From JBFONV01 sp040779335 (GTDB lineage: Bacteria > Pseudomonadota > Gammaproteobacteria > Enterobacterales > Alteromonadaceae), in the NCBI GenBank assembly GCA_040779335.1, contig JBFONV010000001.1, forward strand, positions 930,001 through 994,000: a stretch of DNA of 64,000 nucleotides, in the 5' to 3' direction. Positions 45,269 through 54,883 of this stretch are shown in pieces. Below the pieces are notes generated by a model. It was not told where the DNA came from. It saw nothing but the letters and a program-made list of their open reading frames with translations, and searched no databases. Both the position numbers and the translations under genes were made by a program. Within the stretch, counting starts at the first letter, position 1, and every line of letters begins with the position of its first letter.

Positions 45269-45666
45269 AAGTAATCTCTGTTGTTCATCCAGCGTATTTT
45301 AGGCAGAGTGCTGGAACTGTTCAGGAGTATTGACGAAGATTTGTTATTTTGCGTACTTTCTTCAAAAAAACGAGGAAAGTAACTTTATTATGGTTCGCCT
45401 CTTAAATTCTCTGGCAAAGTCTATTATGATGGCGCCGGAAAATCGGCCTTATTATAACGAAAAGTTGTAAATAGGCGAATATATAAAAAATAATTGCTTG
45501 TCAGCTTGGATAATTACAGATATATCTAATAGTAATTCCATTTTCGTAACTTTATTTTTAAGTCTTGGTGAAATAAACGCTGTTTTGTAGCTCGCAAAAA
45601 CACGTATTGAAAGACCACAGAACACTAGTGATAGTATGCACTGGTTCAGTAGGAAATTATAATTAT
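45269..45666. other. Intergenic region before topA, 398 bp
   Basis: AT-rich divergent promoter region of the ureohydrolase gene and topA. The topA frame is open back to a TTG at 45607 but without a ribosome binding site, so I leave it non-coding. No hairpin or convincing promoter; TTGAAA at 45607 with TAGTAT 19 bp on is a weak candidate. No sigma-32 site seen, although E. coli topA has one. Confidence 0.4.
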
Positions 45667-48342
45667 ATGGCAAAATCTCTGGTAATTGTCGAATCGCCAG
45701 CCAAAGCGAAGACAATTAACAAATACCTTGGTAAAGACTTTATTGTTAAGTCTAGTGTTGGACATGTCCGCGATCTCCCCACCAGTAGCACTGGTCAAAA
45801 AGCGGCAACCAAATCCCCCGCTGAAGTGCGTAAAATGTCGCCGGAAGCGAAAGCGAAATATAAACAAAAGCGCGACAAAATAGCTTTAGTTAATCGCATG
45901 GGCATAGATCCAGAAAAAAACTGGAACGCAACTTATCAGATATTACCGGGTAAAGAAAAAGTTGTTAATGAGCTAAAAAAATTAGCGGAAAATGCTGATA
46001 CTGTCTATCTCGCAACCGATTTGGATCGCGAGGGAGAAGCGATAGCCTGGCATTTAAAAGAGATCATTGGAGGTAGTGATGATAAGTTTAAGCGGGTTGT
46101 TTTTAATGAAATAACCGAAAATGCTATTCAACAGGCCTTTTCAACACCTGGCGAATTGAGTATGCCGGGCGTCAATGCCCAACAGGCACGCCGATTTTTA
46201 GATCGTGTTGTTGGCTTTATGGTTAGTCCTTTATTGTGGAAAAAAGTAGCGCGGGGATTATCGGCTGGGCGTGTGCAATCTGTTGCCGTAAAACTGGTTG
46301 TAGAAAGAGAGCGTGAAATTAAAGCGTTTGATCCACAAGAATTTTGGGAAGTTAGTGCCGATACGCTTGCATCTAATAATCAAGCGTTAGCATTAGATGT
46401 TACTCATCAAAATGGCAGTGCATTTAAGCCGACCAATGAAGCGGATACGAAAAAGGCATTATCGGTATTAGAAAAAGCTGCGTACACCATAAGTAAGCGG
46501 GAAGATAAACCTTCTAAAAGTACGCCATCAGCGCCATTTATTACTTCTACCTTACAGCAAGCGGCAAGCACTCGTTTAGGTTTTGGTGTTAAACGAACTA
46601 TGGGGCTAGCTCAAAGACTTTACGAAGCGGGCCATATTACTTATATGCGTACCGATTCAACTAATTTGAGTAAAGACGCTGTTGAAATGTGCCGTAATTA
46701 CATTGCTGATAATTATGGTGAAAACTATTTACCTGAAAACGCCAAAACTTATGGTAGTAAGGCTAATGCACAAGAGGCTCATGAGGCGATCAGACCGTCT
46801 AATGTTAAATTAGAAGCCGCGTTGTTATCCGATGTAGATGCTGACTGCCGCAAATTATATGATCTCATCTGGCGTCAATTTGTCGCTTGTCAAATGACTG
46901 CTGCTCGATATACCGTTAGTACAATCACGGTCAGTGCTGCTGAATTTGATTTAAAAGCCAAAGGTCGCGTGATGCAGTTTGATGGTTGGACGAAAGTACA
47001 TCCGCAGTTGTCTAAAGGCGATAATGATAAACATTTGCCGGATCTATCGGTTGGTGAAGTTTTATCGTTAGAAAAATTAACACCGTCACAACATTTTACT
47101 AAGCCGCCAGCCCGATATGGTGAAGCGTCACTCGTTAAAGAGTTAGAAAAACGTTCTATTGGCCGGCCATCGACTTATGCATCGATAATTTCTACCATCC
47201 AAGATCGTGGCTATGTACGTTTAGATAAAAAACGATTTTACGCTGAAAAAATGGGTGAAATCGTTACCGATAGTCTCTCGGAAAGTTTTAAAAACTTGAT
47301 GAGTTATAATTTTACCGCTGAGATGGAGCACGAGCTTGACGAAATAGCGGAAGGTAAAATTGATTGGAAAGCGGTGCTTGATGAATTTTATAAAAACTTT
47401 ACCGATCAGCTGGTTCGTGCTGATAAACCGTCTGAAGAAGGCGGAATGCGCAGTAATGAACCAATATTAACCGATATTGATTGTCCAACTTGCGGACGTA
47501 AAATGGGGATAAGAACGGCTTCTACAGGCGTGTTTTTAGGCTGTTCGGGTTATGCTTTACCACCTAAAGAGCGCTGCACTACGACAATGAATTTAACGCC
47601 AGGTGAAGAGGCGGTTAGTGTTTTATCAGAAGATCAGGAAACAGAAGCCTTAATGGCTATGCACCGTTGTAAAAAATGTGGCACAGCGATGGATAGTTAT
47701 TTGATTGATGAGACCCGCAAATTACATGTCTGTGGTAATAATCCTGTTTGTGATGGCATTGAATTAGAAAAAGGCACCTTTAAAATTAAAGGTTATGATG
47801 GACCTTTACTTGAATGTGATCGTTGTGGCTCAGAAATGCAATTGAAATCAGGCCGATTCGGCAAGTATTTTGATTGTACTAATGATGAATGTAAGAATAC
47901 CCGCAAACTACTCGCCAACGGTGAAGCAGCGCCACCGAAGGAAGATCCTGTTCAACTGCCAGAGCTTGCCTGTGAAAAATCGGATGCACATTTTGTCTTA
48001 CGTGATGGTGCCGCGGGGATCTTTTTGGCGGCGAGTACATTTCCTCGCTCCAGAGAAACGCGCGCACCTAAAGTTGAAGAGTTACAACGTTTCAGAGATC
48101 GTATTTCGCCTAAGTTCTATTATTTGGCTGATGCACCGGCTCAAGATCCTGACGGTAATGCCGCGATCGTTCGTTATAGTCGTAAAGCAAAGCAACAATA
48201 TGTAATGACCGAAGTAGAAGGTAAAGCAACGGGTTGGACTGCTCACTTTGTTGATGGAAAATGGGTTGAAGAAGCCGCTAAAAAGAAAGCGACTAAGGCT
48301 AAAACCAAAGCTAAACCTAAGGCTAAAAAATCGGCTAGTTAG
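45667..48342 (+). CDS. topA: DNA topoisomerase I
   Basis: 891 residues from the ATG at 45667, where the protein begins MAKSLVIVESPAKAKTI as in E. coli; AGGA lies 12 bp upstream. Toprim domain (ATDLDREGEAIAWHL), the active-site Tyr326 in YMRTDSTN, QEAHEAIRP and a C-terminal set of zinc ribbons (CPTCGRKMG, CKKCGTAMDS, CDRCGSEMQL). The last residues are Lys/Ala-rich (KKKATKAKTKAKPKAKK), presumably DNA-binding. It relaxes negative supercoils. Followed by its own terminator; cysB is close by, as in E. coli. Confidence 0.98.
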   Translation: MAKSLVIVESPAKAKTINKYLGKDFIVKSSVGHVRDLPTSSTGQKAATKSPAEVRKMSPEAKAKYKQKRDKIALVNRMGIDPEKNWNATYQILPGKEKVVNELKKLAENADTVYLATDLDREGEAIAWHLKEIIGGSDDKFKRVVFNEITENAIQQAFSTPGELSMPGVNAQQARRFLDRVVGFMVSPLLWKKVARGLSAGRVQSVAVKLVVEREREIKAFDPQEFWEVSADTLASNNQALALDVTHQNGSAFKPTNEADTKKALSVLEKAAYTISKREDKPSKSTPSAPFITSTLQQAASTRLGFGVKRTMGLAQRLYEAGHITYMRTDSTNLSKDAVEMCRNYIADNYGENYLPENAKTYGSKANAQEAHEAIRPSNVKLEAALLSDVDADCRKLYDLIWRQFVACQMTAARYTVSTITVSAAEFDLKAKGRVMQFDGWTKVHPQLSKGDNDKHLPDLSVGEVLSLEKLTPSQHFTKPPARYGEASLVKELEKRSIGRPSTYASIISTIQDRGYVRLDKKRFYAEKMGEIVTDSLSESFKNLMSYNFTAEMEHELDEIAEGKIDWKAVLDEFYKNFTDQLVRADKPSEEGGMRSNEPILTDIDCPTCGRKMGIRTASTGVFLGCSGYALPPKERCTTTMNLTPGEEAVSVLSEDQETEALMAMHRCKKCGTAMDSYLIDETRKLHVCGNNPVCDGIELEKGTFKIKGYDGPLLECDRCGSEMQLKSGRFGKYFDCTNDECKNTRKLLANGEAAPPKEDPVQLPELACEKSDAHFVLRDGAAGIFLAASTFPRSRETRAPKVEELQRFRDRISPKFYYLADAPAQDPDGNAAIVRYSRKAKQQYVMTEVEGKATGWTAHFVDGKWVEEAAKKKATKAKTKAKPKAKKSAS

Positions 48343-48372
48343 TTTGGTTGTAAATTTTGTAGATTAACATTG

Positions 48373-48397
48373 AAAAACGCTCTTATGAGCGTTTTTT
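48373..48397 (+). terminator. Terminator after topA
   Basis: Stem AAAAACGCTC/GAGCGTTTTT, 4-nt loop, T run. Confidence 0.93.
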
Positions 48398-48471
48398 ATG
48401 TCTATGGTGAGATGAGTCGAGGTTAAATAAGACCGAATAATCAGCTTATAGCAGCGAATCAAGTGTTTGGT

Positions 48472-48846
48472 TTACTCAAGCCATTCTATTTCATCAATCA
48501 CTTTGCGTGCTGCCAATAAAGTACAATCGGTTCGGGCCATCAGTTCGTTTACAGTAATGCCCGATTTTTGTTTAGCTATATGAAGTAACGCATCGTGTGT
48601 TAGCTGTTGCTTTTGTTTGCTTAAATGTGTCGATAGCCAAAGCCAGCTTGCTTCATCTTGTTGTTCTATAAAAGTTATAATGCTCTCTAGTTGCTCAAAG
48701 CTCGCTTTAAGTTGCCAATTTCTTGAACGGCCTATTCGGTGTAACTCACACCCTAGCGCACGTATTTGGGCCTTGAGCGCATAGGCTTTCATGGTGCGTC
48801 GTAAAAACGAAGGTAGGGTGATGGTTTGTTCGGTTAGCAAATTCAT
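48472..48846 (-). CDS. RRF_GI-type small protein
   Basis: 124 residues from the ATG at 48846; the longer frame from a TTG at 48873 lies inside a terminator hairpin and is unlikely. The sequence (LPSFLRRTMKAYALKAQIRALG, CELHRIGRSRNWQL) matches the small family annotated ribosome recycling factor family protein (RRF_GI) in Vibrio and Shewanella, found near topA/cysB. The family name is not backed by a known function. The rest is helical (LESIITFIEQQDEASWLWL, AARKVIDEIEWLE). Start region has only a weak ribosome binding site (GAG). Confidence 0.7.
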   Translation of the reverse strand: MNLLTEQTITLPSFLRRTMKAYALKAQIRALGCELHRIGRSRNWQLKASFEQLESIITFIEQQDEASWLWLSTHLSKQKQQLTHDALLHIAKQKSGITVNELMARTDCTLLAARKVIDEIEWLE

Positions 48847-48858
48847 TTCTCGTAGTGA

Positions 48859-48883
48859 GCAAAAAGCCAGCAAAGTGCTGGCT
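48859..48883 (-). terminator. Terminator between two minus-strand genes
   Basis: AGCCAGCA/TGCTGGCT (3-nt loop) followed on the minus strand by TTTTTGC. It lies between the 256-residue unknown gene and the RRF_GI gene, 22 bp after the former's stop. Confidence 0.8.
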
Positions 48884-48905
48884 TAATAATAACATGCGTG
48901 GTTTA

Positions 48906-49676
48906 TTACCATTTCTTTTTAGGCTGAAATAACATGTCCAAATCGTCTTCTTCCGCTTTCGCTTTTTTGGCGGCATCTTTGGCATTGGTATTTTTTAAAG
49001 CTACGGTTATTTCTTCGAGTTTATCTTCAAGCTCGGCTTTTCTTTGTACGGTATATTCCGATTGCATTGGATGATCGGTTAATGTTTGCATTGCTTTTTC
49101 AAAATATTGACGAGCAGAGCCGAGCATTTCTTTACCATAAGCCTGATTACCTCGTTTCATCATGCTTTCGACACTTATCTTAAGTTGAACTGCATCTAAG
49201 CGTTGATCTTCTTGCATAAATGTAGATGCGTCGAGAGCACCTTTTGATTGCTCAGACTTTAGCACCGCTCTTAACTTTTTAATGCATTGCAATATAGCGA
49301 CAAGTTGTTGTTCATTATCTGGAAGAATAAAGTTTTCTTCTTGACCATGACTATTTGAAGCAAGTTCTTTGGACGCCTCTAAACGAGCTTCCATTTCTTG
49401 TACTCTAGATTTGATCGCCTTAGAACCAGGCATTAAAGATTTAATGACTTTTGCGGCATTTAAACTACGGGCGTTAAGCACACTGACAATACCGGGGTTA
49501 TGAGGAATATTAACTAAATTCATGGTTAATTCTTCAGTGTCGTCAATAATAGCTTTTAACTTAGCAACTTTGGCACGTCTTTCTTGTTCTAGTTTTTCTT
49601 TGTGCTGCTGCATCGCATTGACGATGACAACAATAATAATCAGTGCGACGATTAAGCCGACGATAATCATGATCAT
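48906..49676 (-). CDS. Membrane-anchored coiled-coil protein of unknown function
   Basis: 256 residues. A single N-terminal membrane helix (residues 3-22), then a long helical, charged cytoplasmic region with coiled-coil character (HKEKLEQERRAKVAKLKAIID, VQEMEARLEASKELAS), and a C-terminal tail DDLDMLFQPKKKW. A tetratricopeptide-like stretch (GNQAYGKEMLGSARQYFEKAMQTL) is visible near residues 180-205. I recall it as a conserved gene next to cysB in Alteromonadales. Function unknown; a scaffolding role at the inner membrane would fit. It is divergent from cysB. Confidence 0.75.
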   Translation of the reverse strand: MIMIIVGLIVALIIIVVIVNAMQQHKEKLEQERRAKVAKLKAIIDDTEELTMNLVNIPHNPGIVSVLNARSLNAAKVIKSLMPGSKAIKSRVQEMEARLEASKELASNSHGQEENFILPDNEQQLVAILQCIKKLRAVLKSEQSKGALDASTFMQEDQRLDAVQLKISVESMMKRGNQAYGKEMLGSARQYFEKAMQTLTDHPMQSEYTVQRKAELEDKLEEITVALKNTNAKDAAKKAKAEEDDLDMLFQPKKKW

Positions 49677-49991
49677 AGTTATTACTCATATCTGAAAAAA
49701 CAAACTACAGTTATTGCAGTCTACAAAAATTGTCTTGCTTCGCATAGAACTAAGTTTGTTTTTAATAATATATCTTGTTGATTTCTAACAAAGCACGCTC
49801 AACTATCCCTAGTATAGAATAATCTTATCAGAATAACTTTGCTTTGATATTAACCAAATGTAAATAAAAAGTTAAATCGACTAAAAAAGCGTTTTTGTTG
49901 CAAAATATTTACAGAAAGTTTAAAAATAATATGGAATAAATTTACGATTAAGTATATATTTTTCGAATAAGAGACCCTTTGAACTATCATT
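49677..49991. other. Divergent promoter region upstream of cysB, 315 bp
   Basis: Very AT-rich. TTTACA at 49908-49913 and TTTACG at 49941-49946 are possible -35 boxes, but -10 boxes are not convincing. CysB normally binds its own promoter at degenerate AT-rich sites, which I cannot delimit. The cysB start has no good Shine-Dalgarno. Confidence 0.4.
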
Positions 49992-50966
49992 ATGAAGCTG
50001 CAACAACTCCGCTATATCGTCGAAGTACTTAATAATAATCTTAATGTTTCTGCAACCGCAGAAAGTTTATACACTTCTCAGCCTGGTATTAGTAAGCAAG
50101 TAAGAATGCTCGAAGATGAATTGGGCATACAAATTTTTGGTCGCAGTGGCAAACATCTCACTCATGTTACCAATCCAGGCAAAGAAGTGATCAATATTGC
50201 CACCGAGATATTATCTAAGGTCGAAGCTATTAAAGCGGTTGCTCGCGAGCACACTCAACCTGATGAAGGGAAATTGCGCATTGCAACCACTAATACACAG
50301 GCGCGATATGCTTTACCAGATGTGATCAAAGGTTTTATCAATAAATACTCAAAAGTTTCCTTACATATGTATCAAGGAACGCCTGCTCAAATTAGCGATG
50401 CAACAGCGAAAGGCGACGCAGATTTTGCTATCGCTACAGAGTCGTTACATCTATATAACGATCTGATCATGCTACCTTGCTATCACTGGAATCGCAGTAT
50501 CATCGTGAGAAAAGATCATCCGTTGGCCAAAAAACGCGATATTGGCATCGAAGATATTGCTAAATATTCGCTGGTTACTTATGTCTTTGGTTTTACTGGT
50601 CGTTCTGAACTTGATACGGCATTTAATCGTGCAGGTGTTGAACCTAAAATTGCTTTCACGGCAACTGATGCTGATGTCATAAAAACCTATGTTCGCTTAG
50701 GGGTTGGTATTGGGGTGATAGCCACTATGGCAATGGACCCTAATCAAGACAATGACCTAGTGACTATTGATGCCAGTCATTTATTTAAAGCCAGTACCAC
50801 AAAAATTGGCTTTAGACGTGGAACGTTTTTAAGAGGTTATATGTTTGATTTTATCGAACGTTTTGCCCCTCATCTTAATCGTGATTTAGTCACCAGAGCA
50901 GTGTTGTTAAAAAATAATACTGAAATAGACGAGCTGTTTTCTGATATTGATTTACCGGTTCGCTAA
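49992..50966 (+). CDS. cysB: LysR-type regulator of sulfur assimilation CysB
   Basis: 324 residues, exactly the E. coli length and very similar throughout. The HTH lies at residues 1-60 (TAESLYTSQPGISKQVRMLEDELG), followed by the effector domain (TTNTQARYALPDVIKGF, FTGRSELDTAFNRAG, FTATDADVIKTYVRLGVGIGVIA). With N-acetylserine it activates cysteine biosynthesis and sulfate assimilation genes. It is 1.65 kb from topA here, as in E. coli where they are adjacent. Confidence 0.98.
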   Translation: MKLQQLRYIVEVLNNNLNVSATAESLYTSQPGISKQVRMLEDELGIQIFGRSGKHLTHVTNPGKEVINIATEILSKVEAIKAVAREHTQPDEGKLRIATTNTQARYALPDVIKGFINKYSKVSLHMYQGTPAQISDATAKGDADFAIATESLHLYNDLIMLPCYHWNRSIIVRKDHPLAKKRDIGIEDIAKYSLVTYVFGFTGRSELDTAFNRAGVEPKIAFTATDADVIKTYVRLGVGIGVIATMAMDPNQDNDLVTIDASHLFKASTTKIGFRRGTFLRGYMFDFIERFAPHLNRDLVTRAVLLKNNTEIDELFSDIDLPVR

Positions 50967-50990
50967 CGTACTATTATTATTTTTGAAGTC

Positions 50991-51030
50991 AAAAAAGCGC
51001 AATGATAACGAATTAACATTGCGCTTTTTT
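50991..51030. terminator. Bidirectional terminator between cysB and sdaA
   Basis: 14-bp stem AAAAAAGCGCAATG/CATTGCGCTTTTTT with a 12-nt loop; T runs on both strands. Confidence 0.95.
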
Positions 51031-51058
51031 AATGACTAAAATTAAGCAAAGCTTATGG

Positions 51059-52435
51059 TTAACATTCGATAATGTTGACCGCGAGTCCTCCACGTGAGGT
51101 CTCTTTATATTTAGTTTTCATGTCGTTGCCCGTATCCCACATGGTTTTTATAACTTTATCCAGCGATACTTTTTGCTTACCTGAGCCACGCATCGCTAAT
51201 CTTGACGCATTAATAGCTTTCACCGCGCCCATGGCGTTGCGTTCAATACACGGAACCTGCACTAGACCACCTACCGGATCACAGGTTAATCCTAAGTTAT
51301 GCTCCATACCAATTTCAGCCGCGTTTTCAACCTGATTAGGTGTACCACCCATTATTTCTGTTAAAGCGCCGGCAGCCATTGAACATGCAACACCTACTTC
51401 TGCCTGACAACCGCCTTCTGCACCTGAGATTGTTGCGTTGGTTTTATACAAGATACCAATTGCAGCAGCGGTTAATAAATAGCGAATGCAATCGTCATCG
51501 CTTACTGGTTTGATAAATTTGTCGTAATAACATAATACGGCAGGAATTATGCCAGCTGCGCCGTTAGTTGGTGCGGTAACCACCCGGCTTCCTGCGGCAT
51601 TTTCTTCATTAACCGCCAAGGCAAATAGATTCACCCAATCCATTGCTGCAAGCGGATCGCTATTTTTCTCAACGGTTAAAGAACGATGCAGCGCCGGGGC
51701 TCGGCGAGTTACTTTTAAACCACCCGGTAAAATACCCTCAGTTACTATGCCTCGTTCAACACTATTTTTCATGGCTTGCCAGATATTAACTAAGCCAGTA
51801 CGAATACTTTGCGTGTCTTGTAAGCATTTTTCATTGTCCATCATTATGGTACTGATGCTTAGACCCGTTTCATTCGCAAGATTAAGCAACTCATCCGCTG
51901 AAGTAAAAGTATATGGGCGTTTAATGTTGGTATGGAGTGATAACGCTTTATCTTTTTCTTTTTCAAAATCGCAATCTTGAACGATAAAACCACCACCTAT
52001 CGAGTAATAGGTTTCTTCGAAAATTAGGTCATTATTAGCATAGGCATAAAGGGTCATTGCATTTGAATGCGCAGGTAACGTTTTACGACGATGATAAATA
52101 ATCGCGTCATCTTTGGGAAATGAGACTGAATGTGAACCATCTAGCATGATTTTTTGAGTCTCCACGACACTGGCTAAAATAGTATCAATGGAGTCAACGG
52201 CTATTTCTTCAGGAGACTCACCAGATAAACCTAAAATAACGGCTTTTCCAGTACCGTGTCCTATTCCTGTTTGTCCTAATGAGCCAAACAATTCGCATTT
52301 TATGCGTTCAACCTTAGTCAATAAATCATTTTGACTAAGGTGTTCTACAAACACTTTAGCGGCTCTCATGGGGCCAACCGTGTGAGAACTTGATGGACCA
52401 ATACCGATGGAAAACATATCAAATACACTAATCAT
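51059..52435 (-). CDS. sdaA: L-serine ammonia-lyase (iron-sulfur type)
   Basis: 458 residues. N-terminal beta domain with MFSIGIGPSSSHTVGPMRAAK and GTGKAVILGLSGESPEE; C-terminal domain with the Fe-S Cys (EGGCQAEVGVACSMAAGAL, LTCDPVGGLVQVPCIERNA). It deaminates serine to pyruvate with a 4Fe-4S cluster. Order pabB-nudL-sdaA is the E. coli order. A 235-bp gap before it suggests its own promoter. Confidence 0.97.
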   Translation of the reverse strand: MISVFDMFSIGIGPSSSHTVGPMRAAKVFVEHLSQNDLLTKVERIKCELFGSLGQTGIGHGTGKAVILGLSGESPEEIAVDSIDTILASVVETQKIMLDGSHSVSFPKDDAIIYHRRKTLPAHSNAMTLYAYANNDLIFEETYYSIGGGFIVQDCDFEKEKDKALSLHTNIKRPYTFTSADELLNLANETGLSISTIMMDNEKCLQDTQSIRTGLVNIWQAMKNSVERGIVTEGILPGGLKVTRRAPALHRSLTVEKNSDPLAAMDWVNLFALAVNEENAAGSRVVTAPTNGAAGIIPAVLCYYDKFIKPVSDDDCIRYLLTAAAIGILYKTNATISGAEGGCQAEVGVACSMAAGALTEIMGGTPNQVENAAEIGMEHNLGLTCDPVGGLVQVPCIERNAMGAVKAINASRLAMRGSGKQKVSLDKVIKTMWDTGNDMKTKYKETSRGGLAVNIIEC

Positions 52436-52670
52436 GATTAAACCTGAATAATAATTGTTGAAGTTGTGCTTACTAAGAATTTTCTTCGGTAATGGTAACT
52501 GAAGTTTATGAAGGAGAACAACATAAATTTCTTTAATAGCAACTGAGTTAACTCATTATGTATCACTATAGATGGAAACCTTAGTTATTTTAATTAATCA
52601 GTATGATTTGTTTCTCACCCACGCCAAAATAGTTTAGATCCAGTAGTAGCAATCACAATAGTTAACGCAG

Positions 52671-53249
52671 TTATTCTACTGATGTGATATGGGTCGCTAA
52701 ATCTTTAAGCATTGCCGCAGTAGCGCCCCAAATATTGTAACCGTTATAAGGCATAAAGTGCACAGGATGTGGTTTGCCATTGTGATGGACAATCACCGAT
52801 TGTAAATTTTTACTGGTTAAAAAGTGCCGTAGAGGCACGGTAAAGATTTCTTCTACTTCGTTTTGATCTATGGTGTATTTCTGGTCTGATGAAATCAATG
52901 CGACGATAGGGGTGACGATAAATCCTGTTATCGTTTGATAGGGGTGTAATTGGCCGATTACTTCTATGTCGCTAGGTAAAAGCCCTATTTCTTCTTGTGC
53001 TTCGCGAATAGCGGTGGCGGTTAAGTCATTATCGTAATCTTCTACTTTACCGCCCGGAAAGCTAATTTGACCGCCATGATGCTTTAGATGATCGGCTCGT
53101 TTGGTCAGTAATACTTTTAGCAAGCCATCTTCTTCAAGCAAAGGAACGAGTACCGCGGCTTGTCTTAATTGACTATGATAGCGATATTGATGGGTCGACG
53201 CTAACAAAGGATGTAGCTGAAAGCGTTTTAAAAACTCATTCTTGGTCAT
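52671..53249 (-). CDS. nudL: CoA pyrophosphatase NudL-like Nudix hydrolase
   Basis: 192 residues, the E. coli length. The Nudix core is GGKVEDYDNDLTATAIREAQEEIGL, and the UPF0035/CoA-type signature TKRADHLKHHGGQISFPGG precedes it. Such enzymes cleave the diphosphate of CoA and its derivatives. It starts 27 bp after pabB and is probably coupled with it. The substrate assignment rests on family membership. Confidence 0.93.
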   Translation of the reverse strand: MTKNEFLKRFQLHPLLASTHQYRYHSQLRQAAVLVPLLEEDGLLKVLLTKRADHLKHHGGQISFPGGKVEDYDNDLTATAIREAQEEIGLLPSDIEVIGQLHPYQTITGFIVTPIVALISSDQKYTIDQNEVEEIFTVPLRHFLTSKNLQSVIVHHNGKPHPVHFMPYNGYNIWGATAAMLKDLATHITSVE

Positions 53250-53276
53250 TGTTTTTCAGTATGTAACGGCATCTAA

Positions 53277-54701
53277 CTATAATTTACTTAATACGGGTAA
53301 GATATGATGCACCTTATCGAATGTTTCTTGGTATTCACTATCCACATTAGAATCTGCAACTAAGCCACCGCCAGCCCAGCAATATATAGTGTTTTTCTCA
53401 CAAACCAGTGTTCGAATAGTAATACTGGTGTCCATGTTACCACAAGCAGAAATATAACCAATAGAACCACAATAAACACTGCGTCGATGTGGCTCTAATT
53501 CTTCAATGATTTCCATGGCTCTAATTTTTGGCGCACCAGTTATTGAACCTCCTGGAAATGCGCCTCTTAATAAATCTGTGCCATCAAATTTAGGATCTAG
53601 TTTTCCCTCAACCGTACTGACTAAATGATGGACCGCCGGAAAACTCTCTATCTCAAAAAGTTTGGGTACAATAACTGAGCCGGGTTGGCATACTTTGCTG
53701 ATGTCATTGCGCAACAAATCAACAATCATTAAATTTTCGGCGTTATCTTTAGGTGCGTGTTTGAGCACTTTGGCATTTGCCTTATCGATAGTAGGATCTT
53801 TACTTCTTGGCCGTGTCCCTTTTATTGGTTTGCTTTGTACGCTGCCATTTTTTAATTGCAAAAAGCGCTCGGGAGAAATACTTAACACACAGCCTTTCTC
53901 AAAGCGCATAAACGCAGAAAAAGGGGCTTTGTTTTCTTCTCGTAGTGACAGATAAGCGAGAAATTCTTCGCCTTGATAATGCGCAGAAAATCGTTGCGCA
54001 AGATTGATTTGGTAACAGTCACCGCTTAGTAAATAATCTTGAACTTGCTGGAACTTCTTTCTGTAATCCTGCTCACTGATATTAGAGTGCCAAGCAGAGG
54101 TTAATTGAAAGTGTTGCAGTTTTTGGGTGTTCTGAAATTGTTCGACAAGCCAATTTTCAATGCCTGAACGTTCATTATCAGGGCAAACTAAATAATATTG
54201 TTCGCTGTTATTGTCAAAGATAATTGCCTGAGTATAAATACCCACCGCCATTTCTGGTTGGCTAATATCTTGTTCGGCATACTCAGGAAGCACTTCAAAA
54301 CGACGACCTAAGTCGTAACTAAAATAACCCAGACTTCCCCCCATAAAAGGTAACATCTCAGCATTTTTCTTGATTGCTTGGTAAGGAACGCCTGTTATTG
54401 AAATATTAGCAAATATATCGGCTTGAATCTCTTTAACGAGTTGTAAAGGATCTCGTTGGCTGGTAATTTTTTTATCATTTTTAAGCCAATGAATGTCAGT
54501 GTCATTGCCGTAGGTCGTCAACGTTGCTTTTGGTTGCCACACGATGATGTCATAACGACTGTCAACATGTTTACTGTTCGCTGAATCCAACCAAATAGAC
54601 CAAGGTAAATCCTGCACTAGCGCGAATAGTGTTTGTGATGAGTTTAACCCTGTTAACGTTAAAGGCTTACCGGCTAAGTTAATGAATGAATTATGTGACA
54701 A
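53277..54701 (-). CDS. pabB: Aminodeoxychorismate synthase component I
   Basis: 474 residues, chorismate-binding enzyme of the PabB type. Active-site blocks: SGDCYQINLAQRFSA, PIKGTRPRS, ENLMIVDLLRNDISKVCQPGS, FPGGSITGAPKIRAMEIIEELEPHRR and GGLVADSN. The PIKGT form is typical of PabB rather than TrpE. It starts at TTG (54701), the only upstream start in frame. It works with PabA to give aminodeoxychorismate for folate synthesis; no pabA is in the window. Confidence 0.95.
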   Translation of the reverse strand: MSHNSFINLAGKPLTLTGLNSSQTLFALVQDLPWSIWLDSANSKHVDSRYDIIVWQPKATLTTYGNDTDIHWLKNDKKITSQRDPLQLVKEIQADIFANISITGVPYQAIKKNAEMLPFMGGSLGYFSYDLGRRFEVLPEYAEQDISQPEMAVGIYTQAIIFDNNSEQYYLVCPDNERSGIENWLVEQFQNTQKLQHFQLTSAWHSNISEQDYRKKFQQVQDYLLSGDCYQINLAQRFSAHYQGEEFLAYLSLREENKAPFSAFMRFEKGCVLSISPERFLQLKNGSVQSKPIKGTRPRSKDPTIDKANAKVLKHAPKDNAENLMIVDLLRNDISKVCQPGSVIVPKLFEIESFPAVHHLVSTVEGKLDPKFDGTDLLRGAFPGGSITGAPKIRAMEIIEELEPHRRSVYCGSIGYISACGNMDTSITIRTLVCEKNTIYCWAGGGLVADSNVDSEYQETFDKVHHILPVLSKL

Positions 54702-54883
54702 TGTTTTCTACTTTTAGATCCAAGTAACAATGTAGCTACTGGGCGTAGCGACGACAAAGTGCTGCATTCAAGATAAGTTACTAGCAGCGTTTTAACAAGC
54801 AAGGTATCATATCGGCAAAAATTTAACTTTCAACTATAGATTGATATTCACCAGCAATTCTTATTTTAAATGAAGAGACTGTT

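Noticed and set aside
45607..45666. Upstream start for topA at the TTG
   Set aside because: TopA normally begins at the MAKSLVIVESPAKAK segment and the upstream 20 codons have no ribosome binding site.
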